From Cyprinodon diabolis (taxonomy: Eukaryota; Chordata; Actinopteri; Cyprinodontiformes; Cyprinodontidae), in the NCBI GenBank assembly GCA_030533445.1, contig CM060068.1:31543510-31607509 (forward strand): a stretch of DNA of 64,000 bases. Reading direction: 5' to 3'. The notes below the pieces were generated by a model, which saw only the letters and a list, made by a program, of their open reading frames with translations, was not told the DNA's origin and made no database searches. Every line of letters starts with the position of its first letter. Position 1 is the first letter of the stretch. Made by a program: the position numbers and the translations under genes. Shown in pieces: positions 46,972 to 59,201 of the stretch.

Positions 46972-47172
46972 TCATGTATATTCTAGTCCTCCTGTATTAT
47001 TGCCAGTGCTGTAATTTGTGATGTCCTGATAACCTGGGCCGAAATGCTGTTCACGCACTCGGTCATTAAATCTGCCACCTTTCATGGCCACTGAGTCCTT
47101 TTGAAAATTACGATCATCAAAAGAAAATGTCCTTCCAGTAGCAGCAGTGCCTTTCTGTGAAAGCCTCTCCAT
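46972..47172 (-). CDS. Possible small or partial ORF of unknown function
   Basis: A 66-codon frame on the minus strand, rich in Gly, Asn, Arg, Asp and Phe (FSFDDRNFQKDSVAMKGGRF, EQHFGPGYQDITNYSTG), hydrophilic and without a signal or membrane segment. Composition is more protein-like than neighbouring ORFs of similar length, and the local GC content rises. I do not recognise it; no splice partner was found. It may be a last exon of an unknown gene, a transposon relic, or chance. Confidence 0.15.
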   Translation of the reverse strand: MERLSQKGTAATGRTFSFDDRNFQKDSVAMKGGRFNDRVREQHFGPGYQDITNYSTGNNTGGLEYT

Positions 47173-47429
47173 ATACAGCGCTGGATGCTGCCCGTCTCAC
47201 ATCAAAGCCTTGCAGTTGAATCTTCATGCAGAGGGTTATTGGCAATCAGCTGTGTGTTATTTGCTTGATAGTTTGCTCATTTTTTCATTCATGTGAGGCA
47301 GCACCTGGTGGCAGACTCCCTTTTATACTTCTCATATTTGATTGCTGCCCTAAAGACCAATTACTGGACTTCAGTACCAATCATAGTACATTAGGTGGCA
47401 CTTTCAGCATCACAGGGGCTTTATTATGA

Positions 47430-48115
47430 GATCTCAGTGGCTCTGAATTAATCAGCGATCTTTGTATTGCATTTTAACAATGTTATCTTAGAATTTTTTT
47501 ATTTTATTTTAAGGAAGTTAAGGAATTTAAATTCTTACATTGACTAAGTTTTAAATTGCATAAATTGCTTATAATGTCAAAGGAAATATTGAAATATAAA
47601 AAAATAGTGAAATAATAAGGGAAAAAATGAAAATCATAATTATTTTCCTCTTTCATTTGTATATAATTGGATTCTCAACACCTCTGAAACTATTGATCTA
47701 GTTCACTTCGGTCTCAGATTGATTATTTGTATACCTAAGGGATACAATGGGAGGGGGTAGAAGTTATAAATTAGGTAAGACCTTTATGTCTTAGTGACTG
47801 TGGACAGGTGTCTTGGGAGAAGCATAAAACACCTTGAGGCAGCATTAGAGTAACTAGACTGACAGCTTTGTGTGCAGCCACAAAAAAAAGATGTAATTGT
47901 TCTGTTATGAAAGGCAGTCCATTCCTAGTAGCTTTTTTTTTGTCTTGAGGTTGTCCAATTTTTCTTTTATAAACACTTAAAAGTAAACTTCAGTACCACT
48001 TTGGTTGAACATTCTTCTTTTGCAACATTTCTTGATCCATTACCCTTACATTTGGAGACAATATAAATGTCCCATTGACTTTTCAACCAAAACCTGCTGA
48101 AAAATTGGCAAAATC
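47430..48115. other. Intergenic AT-rich DNA
   Basis: No gene or bounded repeat recognised before the CCAT microsatellite. Confidence 0.5.
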
Positions 48116-48184
48116 CGTCCATCCATCCATCCATCCATCCATCCATCCATCCATCCATCCATCCATCCATCCATCCATCCATCA
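48116..48184. repeat. (CCAT)n microsatellite
   Basis: About 17 nearly perfect CCAT units, followed by a phrase (CCAGCTGGGGTTGCTGCTGG, then GGTGGGGCACAACCAGGACA) that usually follows such tracts in fish genomes. ORFs through it read (MDGW)n and are not genes. Confidence 0.97.
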
Positions 48185-48299
48185 TCCTTTTCCCAGCTGG
48201 GGTTGCTGCTGGTGCCTATCTCCATAGGTGGGGCACAACCAGGACAGGTGGGCAAAATCCTAAAATGCCTGCAAGTGTTTGCCCCTTCATCAATGTTTT

Positions 48300-51200
48300 T
48301 TCCTCATTACAGTGAGTTTACCAATTGTTCAGCAATTTTCAATACTTGGTTCCGCTTTCACAAAAATCTGTTATTATAAAGAAGGGTGTATACTGCAGAG
48401 ATCTGGGATTCAAAAACATAATAAAAGCTCACAGCTTCAGATCCTATCTAAACGTTAATCTAATAGTAACAAGCATTTTCTCTCCTAAAAAAACAACTAA
48501 GAAACAAATGAAACTAGCTTAGTTTATTCCCCTTCACAGGTTGAGGATTTTGTTGATGGAGTTGCTAGTTCTCTGCGTACTGACTTAGACAACACAGCCC
48601 CTTTGAAAAAGAAAAACATTATAAGTGGAAAGCTGTTGCCTTGGTTTAATGCAGAGCTGGGCACTCTAAAGCAAAATGCTAGGAAACTGGAGAGAAAATA
48701 TCGCTCCACAGGCCTACTGGAATCCTACCTAGTGTGAAAAAATAGTTTACTGCTGTATACAAGGCCCTTTGTAAAGCAACAGCAGCATATTTCTCTACAT
48801 TAATAGAGGAAAATAAGAATAATCCTTGATATAGTTTTAATACAGTTGCCAAACTCACCCAGAGCCACAGCTCTGTTGAACCGTCCCGCCCACCTGCTCT
48901 TAGCAGTAATGATTTTATGTGATTCTTTATAAATAAGATTGATCTTATTAAATAAAAGATCATCAGCACTCCTCTAACTGTGATTGGTAACTATCTAAGT
49001 ATCTCTGGAAGGTGATGCAGCATTTGAGGTAGCCATAGAATCTGGACTGGGTTTAGACTGCTTTGATCCAGTTGAACTTTCACAGTTAGCAAAACTATTG
49101 TCTTCATCTAAGCCTTCAACTTGTATTTTAGATCCAGTTCCAACCAGGTTATTTAAGGAAGTGTTCCCTTTGATCTCTTTCTCCATTTTAGATGTGATTA
49201 ATCTAACCCTGTTACAGAGATATGTACCAAAGGCTTTTAAGGTTGCTGTAATTAAACCTTTACTTAAGAAACTGTCTCTTAACCCAGATTACTTGGGCAA
49301 TTATAGACCTATATCCAATCATCCTTTCTTATCTAAAATTCATGAGAAAGTAGTAGCCAAACACGTGTACAACCACTTACACCATAATTAACTTTTTTAA
49401 GAGTTTCAGTCTGGCTTTAGAGCTCATCATAGCACTGAAACAGCTCTGGTGAAAGTCACTAATGATATTCTCACGGCCTCAGATAATGGACTTGTATCTG
49501 TACTTGTCCTGTTAGATCTCAGTGCTGCATTTGATCCAGTTGATAATAATATTCTTTTAGAAAGACTTTAATATTTTGTAAGAATTAAAGGAACAGCTCT
49601 AGACTGGTTTAAATCTTATCTATCTGATCGATTTCCATTTTTTTCACGTTAATGTGAAATTTTCCTCATGCTCAAGGGTTACCTAGGGAGTACCACAGGA
49701 ATCAGTGCTAGGACCAATTCTTTTTACTATATATATATGCTCCCAATCGGTACAATTATTAGACAGCATGGGATTAATTTACACTGTTATGCTGATGATA
49801 CTCAGCTATATCTGTCTATAAATCCAGATGAAGCTAGCCCATTACATAAAATACCGTCATGTCTTGAAGACATAAAAACCTGGATGACTTAACTTTTTGC
49901 TTCTGAATGCAGACAAAACAGAATTTTTTAAGAATTTAACATCCTTCTTATTACATATAAAGCTAGGGTGACCATATTTTCATTTGGGAAAACCAGGACA
50001 CCCTGGAAGGGGGGGGGGGGGGGGGGGGGGTATTGGTATCTCTGTTCCCATGCATAGAGATGTCTGTGGCATGCACTCACTTAACAACATTTTTGATTTA
50101 TTAAAAATGCTTTTCAGTAAAAGTGTACAGCAATAACTCCAATAACAAACGATAATTTCATTCAAACTGTATTTATTAAAAATGCTTAACAATTCCTGTA
50201 ATGAATGAATAGCACAATGAAAGAAATAATGTCTCATCTAAACATCCCTTACTTAACAATAAAAGTTAACAATAACTCTCAACTCCCAATAACAGATGAT
50301 ACTCAGCTTCAGCAATGAACGAAATAATGTCTGTTCTGTAGGCTATTGGAAAAAATTAATTAACAAATGAGCTAATTAACAAAAAATACCTCTTGTGTAG
50401 CAAAAATTATTCAAAATGTACCAAAAACGAAAAAACATATCAATAGACTATCTTTACTTTCGGTGTCCAGGTGGCTTTTCAGATTCCTTGCACCTCCATT
50501 GGACACCAAGACACACTGTGCACAAGGCCTCCCATTTGTCTCGACCCGGTCTGAAAGCGGGGATTTTTATAAATCGTCGGTAAACATACATTTGCGCTTT
50601 TGCATGTTGTTGGCGTACTGACAGCCACGCAATCTATATTCTGATTAAGAACAGGGCTGCCCGCACTGACGCGGCTCAGGGATTACGTCACACGCAGTGT
50701 GGTGCGCAGTGCCCTAGTGCCTGTAAATTTAATGGTCCAATTAAGGTAATTTAAAAAATCAGGACATTTCCTCACTTTCTAAAAAAAACCCGGGCATGAA
50801 ATACGGATATGTCCCGGGAAATACGGACGTTTGTTCACCCTAATAAAACCTTAAATGGCCAAGCTCAATCTTATATCAGAGACAGGATTATTCCTTATGT
50901 TCCTAACAGAGCACTTCACTCTCAATCTGCAGGTTTACTAGTGCTTCCTAGAATTTGTAAAAGTTGAATGGGAGGCACATATTTTAGTTATCAGGCTCCT
51001 CTCCTGTGGAAGCAACTACCAGGTTTAGTCCGTGAGACACCCTGTCTATTTTTAAGGGTAGGCTTTAAACTTTCCTTTTTGATAAAGCTTATAGTTAGAG
51101 TGGCTTGGGTTATCCTGGTCTATCTCTATAGTTATGCTGCTACAGGCTTAGACTGCTGGAGGACATAGGGACCCCTATTTCATCATTCTGCTTCATTCTA

Positions 51201-51690
51201 TCTCTATTCTCCCACTCTGCAGAATATGTTAGTTCATCTCTAATGTTATGTTCTCTCTGCTTTTTCTCATAGTAGCTTCGCCTTGTCTGTTCCTGCATGG
51301 CTGTGACTCCAATGCTCTCTTCATCCTCTGACATGGGAGCTGGCTCGGAGCTCGTCTGACTGGCTGTGTGTTTCCTGGACAGGGCCACCTTTTACATTTG
51401 CTTTTTGTATTTCTGCTTCTGTCTCCTTGAACCCTAGTCGGCCTCGATAGATGGCTGCTCACACTGAGCCTTGTTCTGCTGGAGGTTTCTTCCTGTTAAA
51501 AGGGATTTTTTCCCTCCCCACTGTCGCTACAAGCATGCTTAGTGCAAGGGATTGCATTTGTCAATGAGTCAATGCAATCAACTGGTTTTCCTTAGCTAGA
51601 AAAGTTTGAATCAATTTGACTGTATGATCTGCTGAAATGTAAAGTGCCTTGAGATGACATATGTTGTGAATTGGAACTGTATAAATAAAC
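48300..51690 (+). mobile_element. Degenerate L2-clade LINE, interrupted by a MITE
   Basis: Plus-strand fragments in order: LPWFNAELGTLKQNARKLER (upstream of RT), PKAFKVAVIKPLLKK then DYLGNYRPISNHPFLSKI (RT motifs), [36 protein letters not shown] (first catalytic Asp of RT) and CYADDTQLYLSI (YADD box). After the insertion, LNGQAQSYIRDRIIPYVPNR and YQAPLLWKQLP follow, then the 3' UTR (CACACTGAGCCTTGTTCTGC, GAGGTTTCTTCCTGTTAAAA) ending with AAATAAACTGAATTGAATTA. Many stops and frameshifts make it inactive. The endonuclease region is missing or unrecognisable. Confidence 0.85.
49964..50842. mobile_element. hAT-like MITE inserted in the L2 LINE
   Basis: Ends TAGGGTGACCATATTTTC and (complement) TAGGGTGAACAAACGTCC are inverted repeats. 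It splits the L2 frame: codons for LTYK lie on the left and TATAAAACC-like sequence on the right, giving flanks ATAAAGCT and ATAAAACC. It contains a 22-base G run (50009-50030). No transposase is present. Confidence 0.75.
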
Positions 51691-51774
51691 TGAATTGAAT
51701 TACTGATAAAGCAAAACAATTCTTCATGCACCATCCAATTTTTCTTGTCTGTATGCAATGAAGTAATAATAGAA

Positions 51775-53105
51775 ATAAGCAAATTCAATTCAATTAAGTT
51801 TATTCATATAGCGCCAATAATTCCATGTGGAAAAAACTAATAACCTTAGGGATAGGATTATGATTTACTCTGTGACAACAGCCTACTGAGCCTACTGGCA
51901 CAATCTGAAGCCATTCTGTAGGAGTGATAACCACTAATAACGACCATTTATTGGGATGACCTAAGGCAGATACAGACGGGTGCGGGAGGGGGGGCATGCA
52001 CACCCCCATTTTGGAGACTAAAATACATTTTTGCTGCCCGAAATCTTAAACATAGATCAACAGTCAGTACCTGTCACCTTAAACGCACTGACGCCGGTGT
52101 AGGGATCGAGACTCCGGCATATATCCCGGCATTATTTGAAGTGCTTACAGGTCAGGTCTTGCGTTAATATAACAGGTGTGTTCGAGTTCAGAGGCTCTGC
52201 ATCCTCCAAGGACCCGGTCTATCTGGAATGGATCCTTCAAGGTCCGTGAGAATAAGGCGACTGTAAGAGCTTTGACTGTGGATACAAACAGGTCCAGCCT
52301 TCTGTGGCTTTCACGGCCCAAACGCCCTGTTGCCTAGCAACTGTGGCAGTTGACACAAAAAGTAGGAAAAATTCTCACTGCTGTTTCTTTTTATGTCTTT
52401 TTTTATTGTAAAGTGAACAAAGATGACACTAATGACAATAGAATAGAATAGAAAATCCCATTATTGTTCCACAATGGGTAAATTCTGTTTTTTACAGCAG
52501 CAAAAAGGTTACAGAAAAAACTGTCACACAAATGGGGACCTTAGGAAAATGTATAAGAATAATATACTAGTAATGAGTTAAAAGATAAACAATAAAATAC
52601 TGTACTGTGAAGTGTTTTAACAATATAAAATATAATATTGTGCACCTGGAGAATAAAATAACCACTATACAGGTATGGACATTTTTAAAGTAATGGATTG
52701 TCGAAAATAGTAGCAACATCAAAGATGGGCAAAATTACAGCTGCATGTTAATTAACTGACTAAGGTAGAAACTGTGCAAAAATCAGCATGAATTTAACAA
52801 CTTCCTGAGGTTGTTGGGAACATTGGTGGTTATAGAGTCTTACAGCTTCTGGAAGGAAGGATCTGTGATAACACTCCCTTGTGCATTTAGGGTGCAGCAG
52901 TCTGTCACTGAAGGAGCTCTCCAGTTCTTTATGTGAGTCTTACTATACCAAAGTGTACTGCGGGAACAGATGTTGATATGGAACAAAGGGAAATTGAAGC
53001 AAACCATGTATCACCGGGAAGGGTTGGTTGAACAGCACCAGGTTGACACCTGCACTCCAACAGCGATATGATGGCTGGCACCTCTGTCATACTGTTCTTT
53101 TCCTT
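51775..53105. other. Repeat-derived intergenic region
   Basis: Begins with a minus-strand end of a common fish repeat (CAATTCAATTAAGTTTATTC then ATATAGCGCC, 51785-51815). From 52437, (AATAG)n and AATCCCATTATTGTTCCACA, then CAGTCTGTCACTGAAGGAGC near 52900, resemble non-LTR 3' regions seen widely in fish. No gene recognised. Confidence 0.45.
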
Positions 53106-53109
53106 TAGC

Positions 53110-53277
53110 CTACAACTTTTGACTGTTGTTTGCAGCTATATGGTATGCCAGACGCATCCTCTCACTCAACCTTTTGACATACGTTTGATGGTTGTGGTTT
53201 TTGGTCCCTCTCCTGGTTCCCAAAAGAAAATTGATGTGTAGACGTGGGACTCTGCCATACACCAAGAAGAAAGGACT
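53110..53277 (-). mobile_element. Ty3/Gypsy-type integrase C-terminal fragment
   Basis: A 55-codon minus-strand frame reads SPFFLVYGRVPRLHINFLLG and, after a basic stretch, TYVKRLSERMRLAYHIAANN, then stops. It matches the region after the integrase core in Ty3/Gypsy-type Pol (S/TPF.L.YGR.PR.P.D..L). No LTR or other Pol part was found, so this is an isolated scrap. Confidence 0.7.
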
Positions 53278-54950
53278 TGCTGCTTTCCCTTATATTGGGT
53301 TCAGTTCCAGCTGTCATGGCCAGATCATTCATATTTAAACCGGACAATTCAAGGTGAGACAACAAGTACGAATTTTTAAAACGTTTATTAAAATAAAAAC
53401 AGACAGAATTGTAGTGAAGCGGGCTGCTGAGAATCTGCAGATGCGAATGCAGGAGGGAGGCGGGGCATAGCCCAATCACTGACATTCTGGTTTAGGGAGA
53501 AACACAGATAAGTGACCATCTAAACAGAAGATCATTTGAACAGAAGATGATTATTAGTGAGTCACTTACCTGGTTAAACAGCTCAGTCCATCTTCTCTAT
53601 CTTAGTCAGGATAAGCCGATTTATTGCCAACGAGAAGCGGCTGTGAGCTGTCCAGAGCGTCCCTGATGCAGCAACCCCAGTGAGCAAGCAGACTCCGATC
53701 CAGGACAGGGATTCAGGTCAGACTGGAGCAGTACTTGAATCCAGGAATCAGCAGTCCGGTCAGGAATTCTGATCCACTAAAGAACGGACAGAACCGAGTT
53801 CCAGGAATTCATCAGAGCGTGAAGGCACATTCAGAGTCCCGTGCGTCGAGCTTCCAGCTCAGACAGAAACGCACCTGGGAGGCAGAATCCAACCGTGGTT
53901 CAGGCGAACAGATCAGGCAGGGAAGAATTTTCAAACATATTTAACTATTAGTTTACTGGTTTGGTGAAAACATGATAAAGGTACAAAAACAGCTCTTAAA
54001 TCCCTAGTGTGGTTCAACGTAGCGATTGGGAGACTATAGGACTGGAGATGGAAGCACAGTAAGGTTTCTATCATGAGGAAGGAGACAAAGAGAGTCACTA
54101 CCAAGGATTAGAGAATTAAGTGTTAAGACTGATGAGTAAACACATATAGGGGTGTATAAGGTGACTGTGGTACTGTATACCTGGTCGACACAGACTATGT
54201 TTTATCATTTTCAAAATATATGTTGGTTTTAGATTGTTCCTCTTGGAGAGTTCTTACTATTGATCAAACCAAAAGAGAAGGAAGAAGATTACGGAAAAGG
54301 CGCAAGCAGCTAAAATATTTTGTGTTTGTATTGGGGTTAAGTCAGGTCTGAAGTCTTTTGCAATTTAATTTAAAGTCCTTGTTTAAAGAAAATCTCCTGT
54401 CATTCTTGGGGGAGTCGGTGGCTTCATGCTTAGGCTCTGCTAGTGGAACAGATGGATCAGACAAAGTGAATAGGATGATGAAGAAGTGAGGCTAGTTTCT
54501 AAATCTTTACCATCGCATTACTTCACCAACAAAATGTCTGTAGGTTTGATGCAGCTGTTTTTTTCAACAAGGATAATGACCCAATCAAACATCAAAACTA
54601 TGCTAGTCTATGCACAAAAGTCATATCCATGCCATAAAACCACCTCCATCAATAAAAGTCCAAAATCGACTAGAAAAAGCTGTTTTGGAGAAACAGCAAG
54701 TGTGAATGCTTTTGCTGAATGAAAAAAGCTGAAATTACCTGCAGAACATATGAAAATGTGATAGGAAGTCATCAGAAACTTCAAACTGCAGAAAACAATT
54801 TAATCATCTTAAGATTTTGTAGGGTACAATCATTTGGCAGTAAAATGGCAGAAACAAACTCATCTAAAAATCTGCACAGCCAAACCATACATGATATCAA
54901 AAAATGTCTTGAATGTGGATGCTAGAAGGGTCTTAATAAAATGTCTCCCA
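53278..54950. other. Intergenic region without recognised gene
   Basis: 53480-53900 has GC-richer, CCAGGAATCAG/GGAATTC-type phrases (for example AATCCAGGAATCAGCAGTCC), probably another repeat. ORFs of 60-78 codons at 53735, 54486 and 54719 are unconvincing. Confidence 0.45.
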
Positions 54951-54959
54951 AGTTTCTAG

Positions 54960-55880
54960 AAAAATGTATAAAGAAGGCTTAGGCTGCATGTTACGAGGTT
55001 AGCAGATGCTTTATTACAGAGTAAATCTTAGAACCTGATTAAGAAATATGCACTGAGGTGTGTGGTCAACAGGCCTTGGTAGTGTAATTTGAAGAAATTG
55101 GTTGAGTTTGGGTCATAGCTACGAGCCATACAGCACAATGAATGAGTGTGTGTAAGGAAGAGGCTTTTATTTTATAGAGTCCCGTTAGTCTTATTTCAAA
55201 AGTCTATCATGGATGTGTGTCAAGGGAAGGGTCATGCCCAGCAGTGATATAGAATCCATTTCTAAATATGAAATCACTGGTTTTCCATGTTATCGGGTGA
55301 ATAGATGCTGTATTAGAGCGTAAATTGGAGACTTTTATTGTGAAATTCGCTCTGGGGTATGTTTTGAAAAGGTCCCTAGAGTCTTATAGAAACAAGCTGG
55401 TAGAGTTTGGGTCATAATGCTGAGCCATTTGCATCAATTAATACACGAGTATAATATAGAGGCTTTTATTGTGTAGGGTCACTGGAGTCTTATTTTGAAT
55501 GTCTAGTAGGGTTGTGTGTTGAGAAAAGGGTCAGACCCAGCAGTGATACTTGATCACTTTCCAATTGTTAAATCACTCTTTTCCCCTGTTATTAGGGCAG
55601 TAGATGAAGTGGCAATGGGAGGCTTTTATTTTGAAATTTGCTGTGGGGTTTGTTTTGAAAACCCCCCTAGAGTCTAATTTTAAAAAAAGTTGTTGAGTTT
55701 GGGTCATAATGTTGAGCCATATGCTGGGGAAAAAATATGAGTTTAATGTCGGGTCTTTTATTTTGTAATGTCCCCAGAGTCTTATTTTGAAAGTCTATCA
55801 GGGTCAGTCATAGTCATATTGTATCCATTTCCAAATGTTAAATCAGTGTTGTCTCCCTCCATTAGATTAAAATGTGCTGT
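54960..55880. repeat. Three-copy degenerate tandem repeat, unit about 295 bp
   Basis: The anchor GTTTGGGTCATA lies at about 55106, 55404 and 55698, so the spacing is 299 and about 293 bp. Each unit also has GGCTTTTATT(T/G)T, GAGTCTTATTT, AAGGGTCA(T/G)(A/G)CCCAGCAGTGATA and ATCACT(G/C)(T/G)TTTTCC. Copies differ by substitutions and small indels. Confidence 0.75.
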
Positions 55881-55999
55881 TTAAAGTGGCAGAGGTAAAA
55901 TCCCTTTGAAGCTCGGTTACCTTGACGACGCTTAACGAGCCTGTCAGTGAAAGAGAGACACACGCTTCACTTTCGTTCCTTTGTTCTCAGCCTTTTTTT

Positions 56000-56540
56000 G
56001 AATGGGAAAATCAGCTCCGAACAAACGAGTGCTGAAGACAAACCGTAAATGGTATCTAAAAAATTCTTTCAGTCTAAGCGACAGCTATCCCTTTTTCTCC
56101 ATTTCCAGTAACTTTCATGGCTGTAACTCTTTCACAACCTTAATGGGAAGGAAAAATAAAAAGGTTACTCCTGCTGGTCTCATTAAATAACATGCAGCTC
56201 CATGGTAGAGCAGAGCTCTCAAAAGCAAAACTTCCCCAAACAAACGAGCGGTGAGCCAAAACCGTAAAAGGTATTCAAAAAGTGATTTCACTGTTGGCGT
56301 CAGCCATCCTTTGGCTTCGACTGTGCCAACTTTCATGTTTCTGCTAAAAATTATTTGGCCACGGTGATGAAAAAATGTGTTTTTTTCTGAGTATGAGGAT
56401 TTTTCTCAGAATCAACGTTTTCCTATGCCCGAACAAGTCAGCTAAACAGCTAAACCATAAATTATATTGAATAAAATCCTTCAATGTGAGTGCTAGAACA
56501 GTCTGAAGTTGTTCCTTACCAAGATTCATGTCAGTACATC
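56000..56540. repeat. Degenerate repeat with about 200-215 bp period
   Basis: Phrases recur at about 56020, 56235 and 56430: CGAACAAACGAGTGCTGAAG / CAAACAAACGAGCGGTGAGC / CCGAACAAGTCAGCTAAACA, each followed by AAACCGTAAA or AAACCATAAA and an AACTTTCATG-like segment in two. The copies are strongly diverged. The same repeat family probably continues on the other side of the piggyBac element (59210-59520). Confidence 0.5.
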
Positions 56541-56899
56541 AAATGGTTAAGAAATGGGAGCGATATGAAAATATGTATCATTTTGGATTTTGTCTGTGAT
56601 TTTTGGAAAGTCTCTCATTGGATTTCTATTGGGGAAGTGTGGACTTCTTCGTGGTCTGGGCCAAACTGTCGGAAAACTGTAAATGCCACACAAATGAGGG
56701 TTACATTTCCTGAATCCTGACAAAAATCCATACATTTTGATGTATAATTTATTTCAACTGAGTGAAAAATGAGGGAGTGAGAACAATTTGTTCGGAAAAA
56801 CCAGAACAACTCAAAAGCTAGAGCATGCACTCTAGCAGTTGAAGAATTCTGTCCATAGACTTCCATTATAAATTAGAAAATCTTTAAATTTTCTTTTAA

Positions 56900-59201
56900 C
56901 ACTAGATGTCCCAGAGATTTTCAGTTTTCCTGCAAGCCCCCCTCCCCTCTGCAAGTTTGTGTATTCACTCCACCTTGCTAACTGTCCCTATTGTAATGCA
57001 AATAACCTGTGATATGACCAGCCCTTCTACATGGGGCTGGATATAGGCTGAAACAAACTGGCATCAAGACCATGTTCCAAGCACTTTTCAGTACCTGCCC
57101 CTGCAACATCATACCTTTTTGCAGGAATATATTTATAAGTCATATCTAAATCTTTTATTTAGGCAAACCTATTGAACAACCAGATATCATACGGGTCCTA
57201 GTTCCTGAGCTGAGAACAAGTCATAACAATGCTTTTCCAACAAGGCAAGGCAGAGCCTATTTCTATTTTCCATTCACCAACAGACTCATTCATATTGCAA
57301 AGCTCACTATATGAAAGAAAGAAGAATTGTATTTTGTCTTGTCTCGCCTTTTTATGTCATTCAAAATTTAATTTGGATCCTGTACACGCTGTGTACAAAA
57401 CATGTGCATTTGTGGCGGCCATGTCAAGCAGGTTATAAAACACAGCCATGGGCCACCTCCGTGTTCCTGCACGCACAGAGTAGTTGCACAGTTTCTGGTC
57501 CACAATATCAACACCACATTTGAGAGGGTTGTAATCAACCACAGTGTTTGGTTTTTGTTTTTGAATGTCCACAATTTCCACTCTGTGATGCATGGTACTC
57601 AGAAGACAGACAGATTTCTTTTTTTGTCGCATACACCGTCAGCAAGGCACTTCCAGATTTGAACACTTGTGTGGAGTGCAACTGGCGCCCCGAGGTTTCC
57701 TTTGCAGTTGCTGGTAGCTCCCGACGAATTTTGTTGATGGTGCAAAGCAGAGTTGTATTTTGCTGAAGGAGCCTGTTAGCCAAAGACAGAGAGGTGAAGA
57801 AATTGTCCATAGCTACAGTCCTTCCCTTGTCCAAAAATGGTTCCATCAATTTCAGAACAACGTTCTCTGACAACCTCTCTCCTTTTGGACGAGTGGGATC
57901 TTTTCCCAAGTAAGGGATGGCATTACACATGTATTTTGTGTCCAGATCTGCTGCAATCCAAAACTTGATTCCAAACTTGTCAGGCTTGAATGCTATGTAC
58001 TGCAAAAAGGGGCACTTAACCTTGGACGGAAACAGCTGCTCATCCACAGTAACATGCTGTCCTGGACTGTAGGACGACACACAGTTCTGAACAAACCGCA
58101 TCCAGATGTCAGAAATTGCTGCAAATTTGTCATTGTGTATGCGTTCCTTGCGGGTGTCCTTGTTGTCAAAGCGAAGGTACCGTCTTATTTCAAAAAAACG
58201 GTTACGAGGCATTATGGGTTTGATATCTGCGTTTCCGAATTTATTGGCCCACATGTGTCGCATGGGACCAATGTAACCCATGGCAGCCATTCAAAAAAGG
58301 ATTGCGAGGAAAGCCATCAGCATGTAGACACTCATCTGCCAGCTGGGGTTTGTTCTGCGGGCCTCGTGGACTGTGCAGTCTCTGATGGTCAGCAACATTT
58401 TCATATCCAACAAACACAGGAAGCTGCAAAGGCGACTTGTGATTTTGCGTTTCGCAGAATCTGTTGGCCCTCCGGATCCATTGAAGGCAGTCTGTGGGGT
58501 TTCAGGAACAGAAAAGTCTTCAACTTTCCAGTGGAACCAAACAGTGCCATCTTTCACCTTCTCTGTGGATCCAGGCATTGTGCCAATATCAACAGTTTTT
58601 TGCAAGGAGGGGGGTTGCCGCGCACTGTGTCTTCCTCTTCATCTGATGTAGCCTCAGTGTTTGAACTGTTTGAACTGAATAATATAATTGACCACTCGGC
58701 CCCTGGTGCGTCTTTGGAGGGGAGGATTTGCTGGTGCAAAAGCAGTCCCACTCTCATCAGAATCATCCTCTTCACTTGAAGAATCGGTTGCGCCGTTTTC
58801 ATTCTGAAATGCTAAGTCTCCAACAGATCCACCATCAGATTCTTGGTCTGGCATGCTCTGAAGCATGGCTAAAGCCTCCTGAGTGTTCATCCTTCTTGGT
58901 CGCCTTGGTTGTGCCATGGTGAATTCCGGGTGAATTCTGAGGCTGTGTGCTGTGCCTGCTCTATTTATCCCCACAGAAATTCTGTAAATTACTCAACTGC
59001 TTGAAAAAGCTCCTTTACAACACAAAGGGAGGCAACTTAAACAAAGAAACCCCAGCACACCAGCTGAAGTCACCAAACCACATTCTTACATTTGCATTTG
59101 ATTTGAAAATGGAGCACCAGAGGAGAGCCGTTAACACCTTAGGGGGGATACTTGATACAAACTAGGTGCAGACTAAAGTCTGCACTTTGGGACTTTGAGG
59201 G
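56900..59201 (-). mobile_element. piggyBac-superfamily transposon with TTAA target duplication
   Basis: The 2302-bp element is bounded by TTAA at 56896-56899 and 59202-59205. Its ends are imperfect inverted repeats: CACTAGATGTCCCAGAG and (complement of the right end) CCCTCAAAGTCCCAAAG. The right end has a subterminal short palindrome GCAGACTAAAGTCTGC. A transposase gene fills the minus strand (58916 to about 57357). TTAA duplication is the hallmark of piggyBac. Confidence 0.88.
57357..58916 (-). pseudogene. piggyBac transposase with frame breaks (PGBD4-like)
   Basis: Begins MAQPRRPRRMNTQEALAMLQ with an acidic N-terminal region (DSSSEEDDSDESG). The frame shifts at about 58655-58605, continues to about 58291, and shifts into the long 251-codon ORF (58290-57535): WANKFGNADIKPIMPRNRFF, SDIWMRFVQNC, the first catalytic Asp in TVDEQLFPSK, FKPDKFGIKFWIAAD (further acidic residues) and TVAMDNFFTSLSLA (second catalytic Asp). 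After another shift come YNPLKCGVDIVDQKL (another catalytic Asp) and RRWPMAVFYNLLDMAATNA. The C-terminal zinc-knuckle domain is not visible. At least three frame changes make this copy inactive; key motifs are otherwise preserved, suggesting a fairly recent loss. Confidence 0.85.

Noticed and set aside
47967..48255. (MDGW)n-type ORFs
   Set aside because: Translation of the CCAT microsatellite.
51140..51462. Minus-strand ORFs of 77-82 codons
   Set aside because: Antisense of the L2 3' region.
58054..58779. 241-codon plus-strand ORF
   Set aside because: Antisense shadow of the piggyBac transposase, whose catalytic motifs are on the minus strand.
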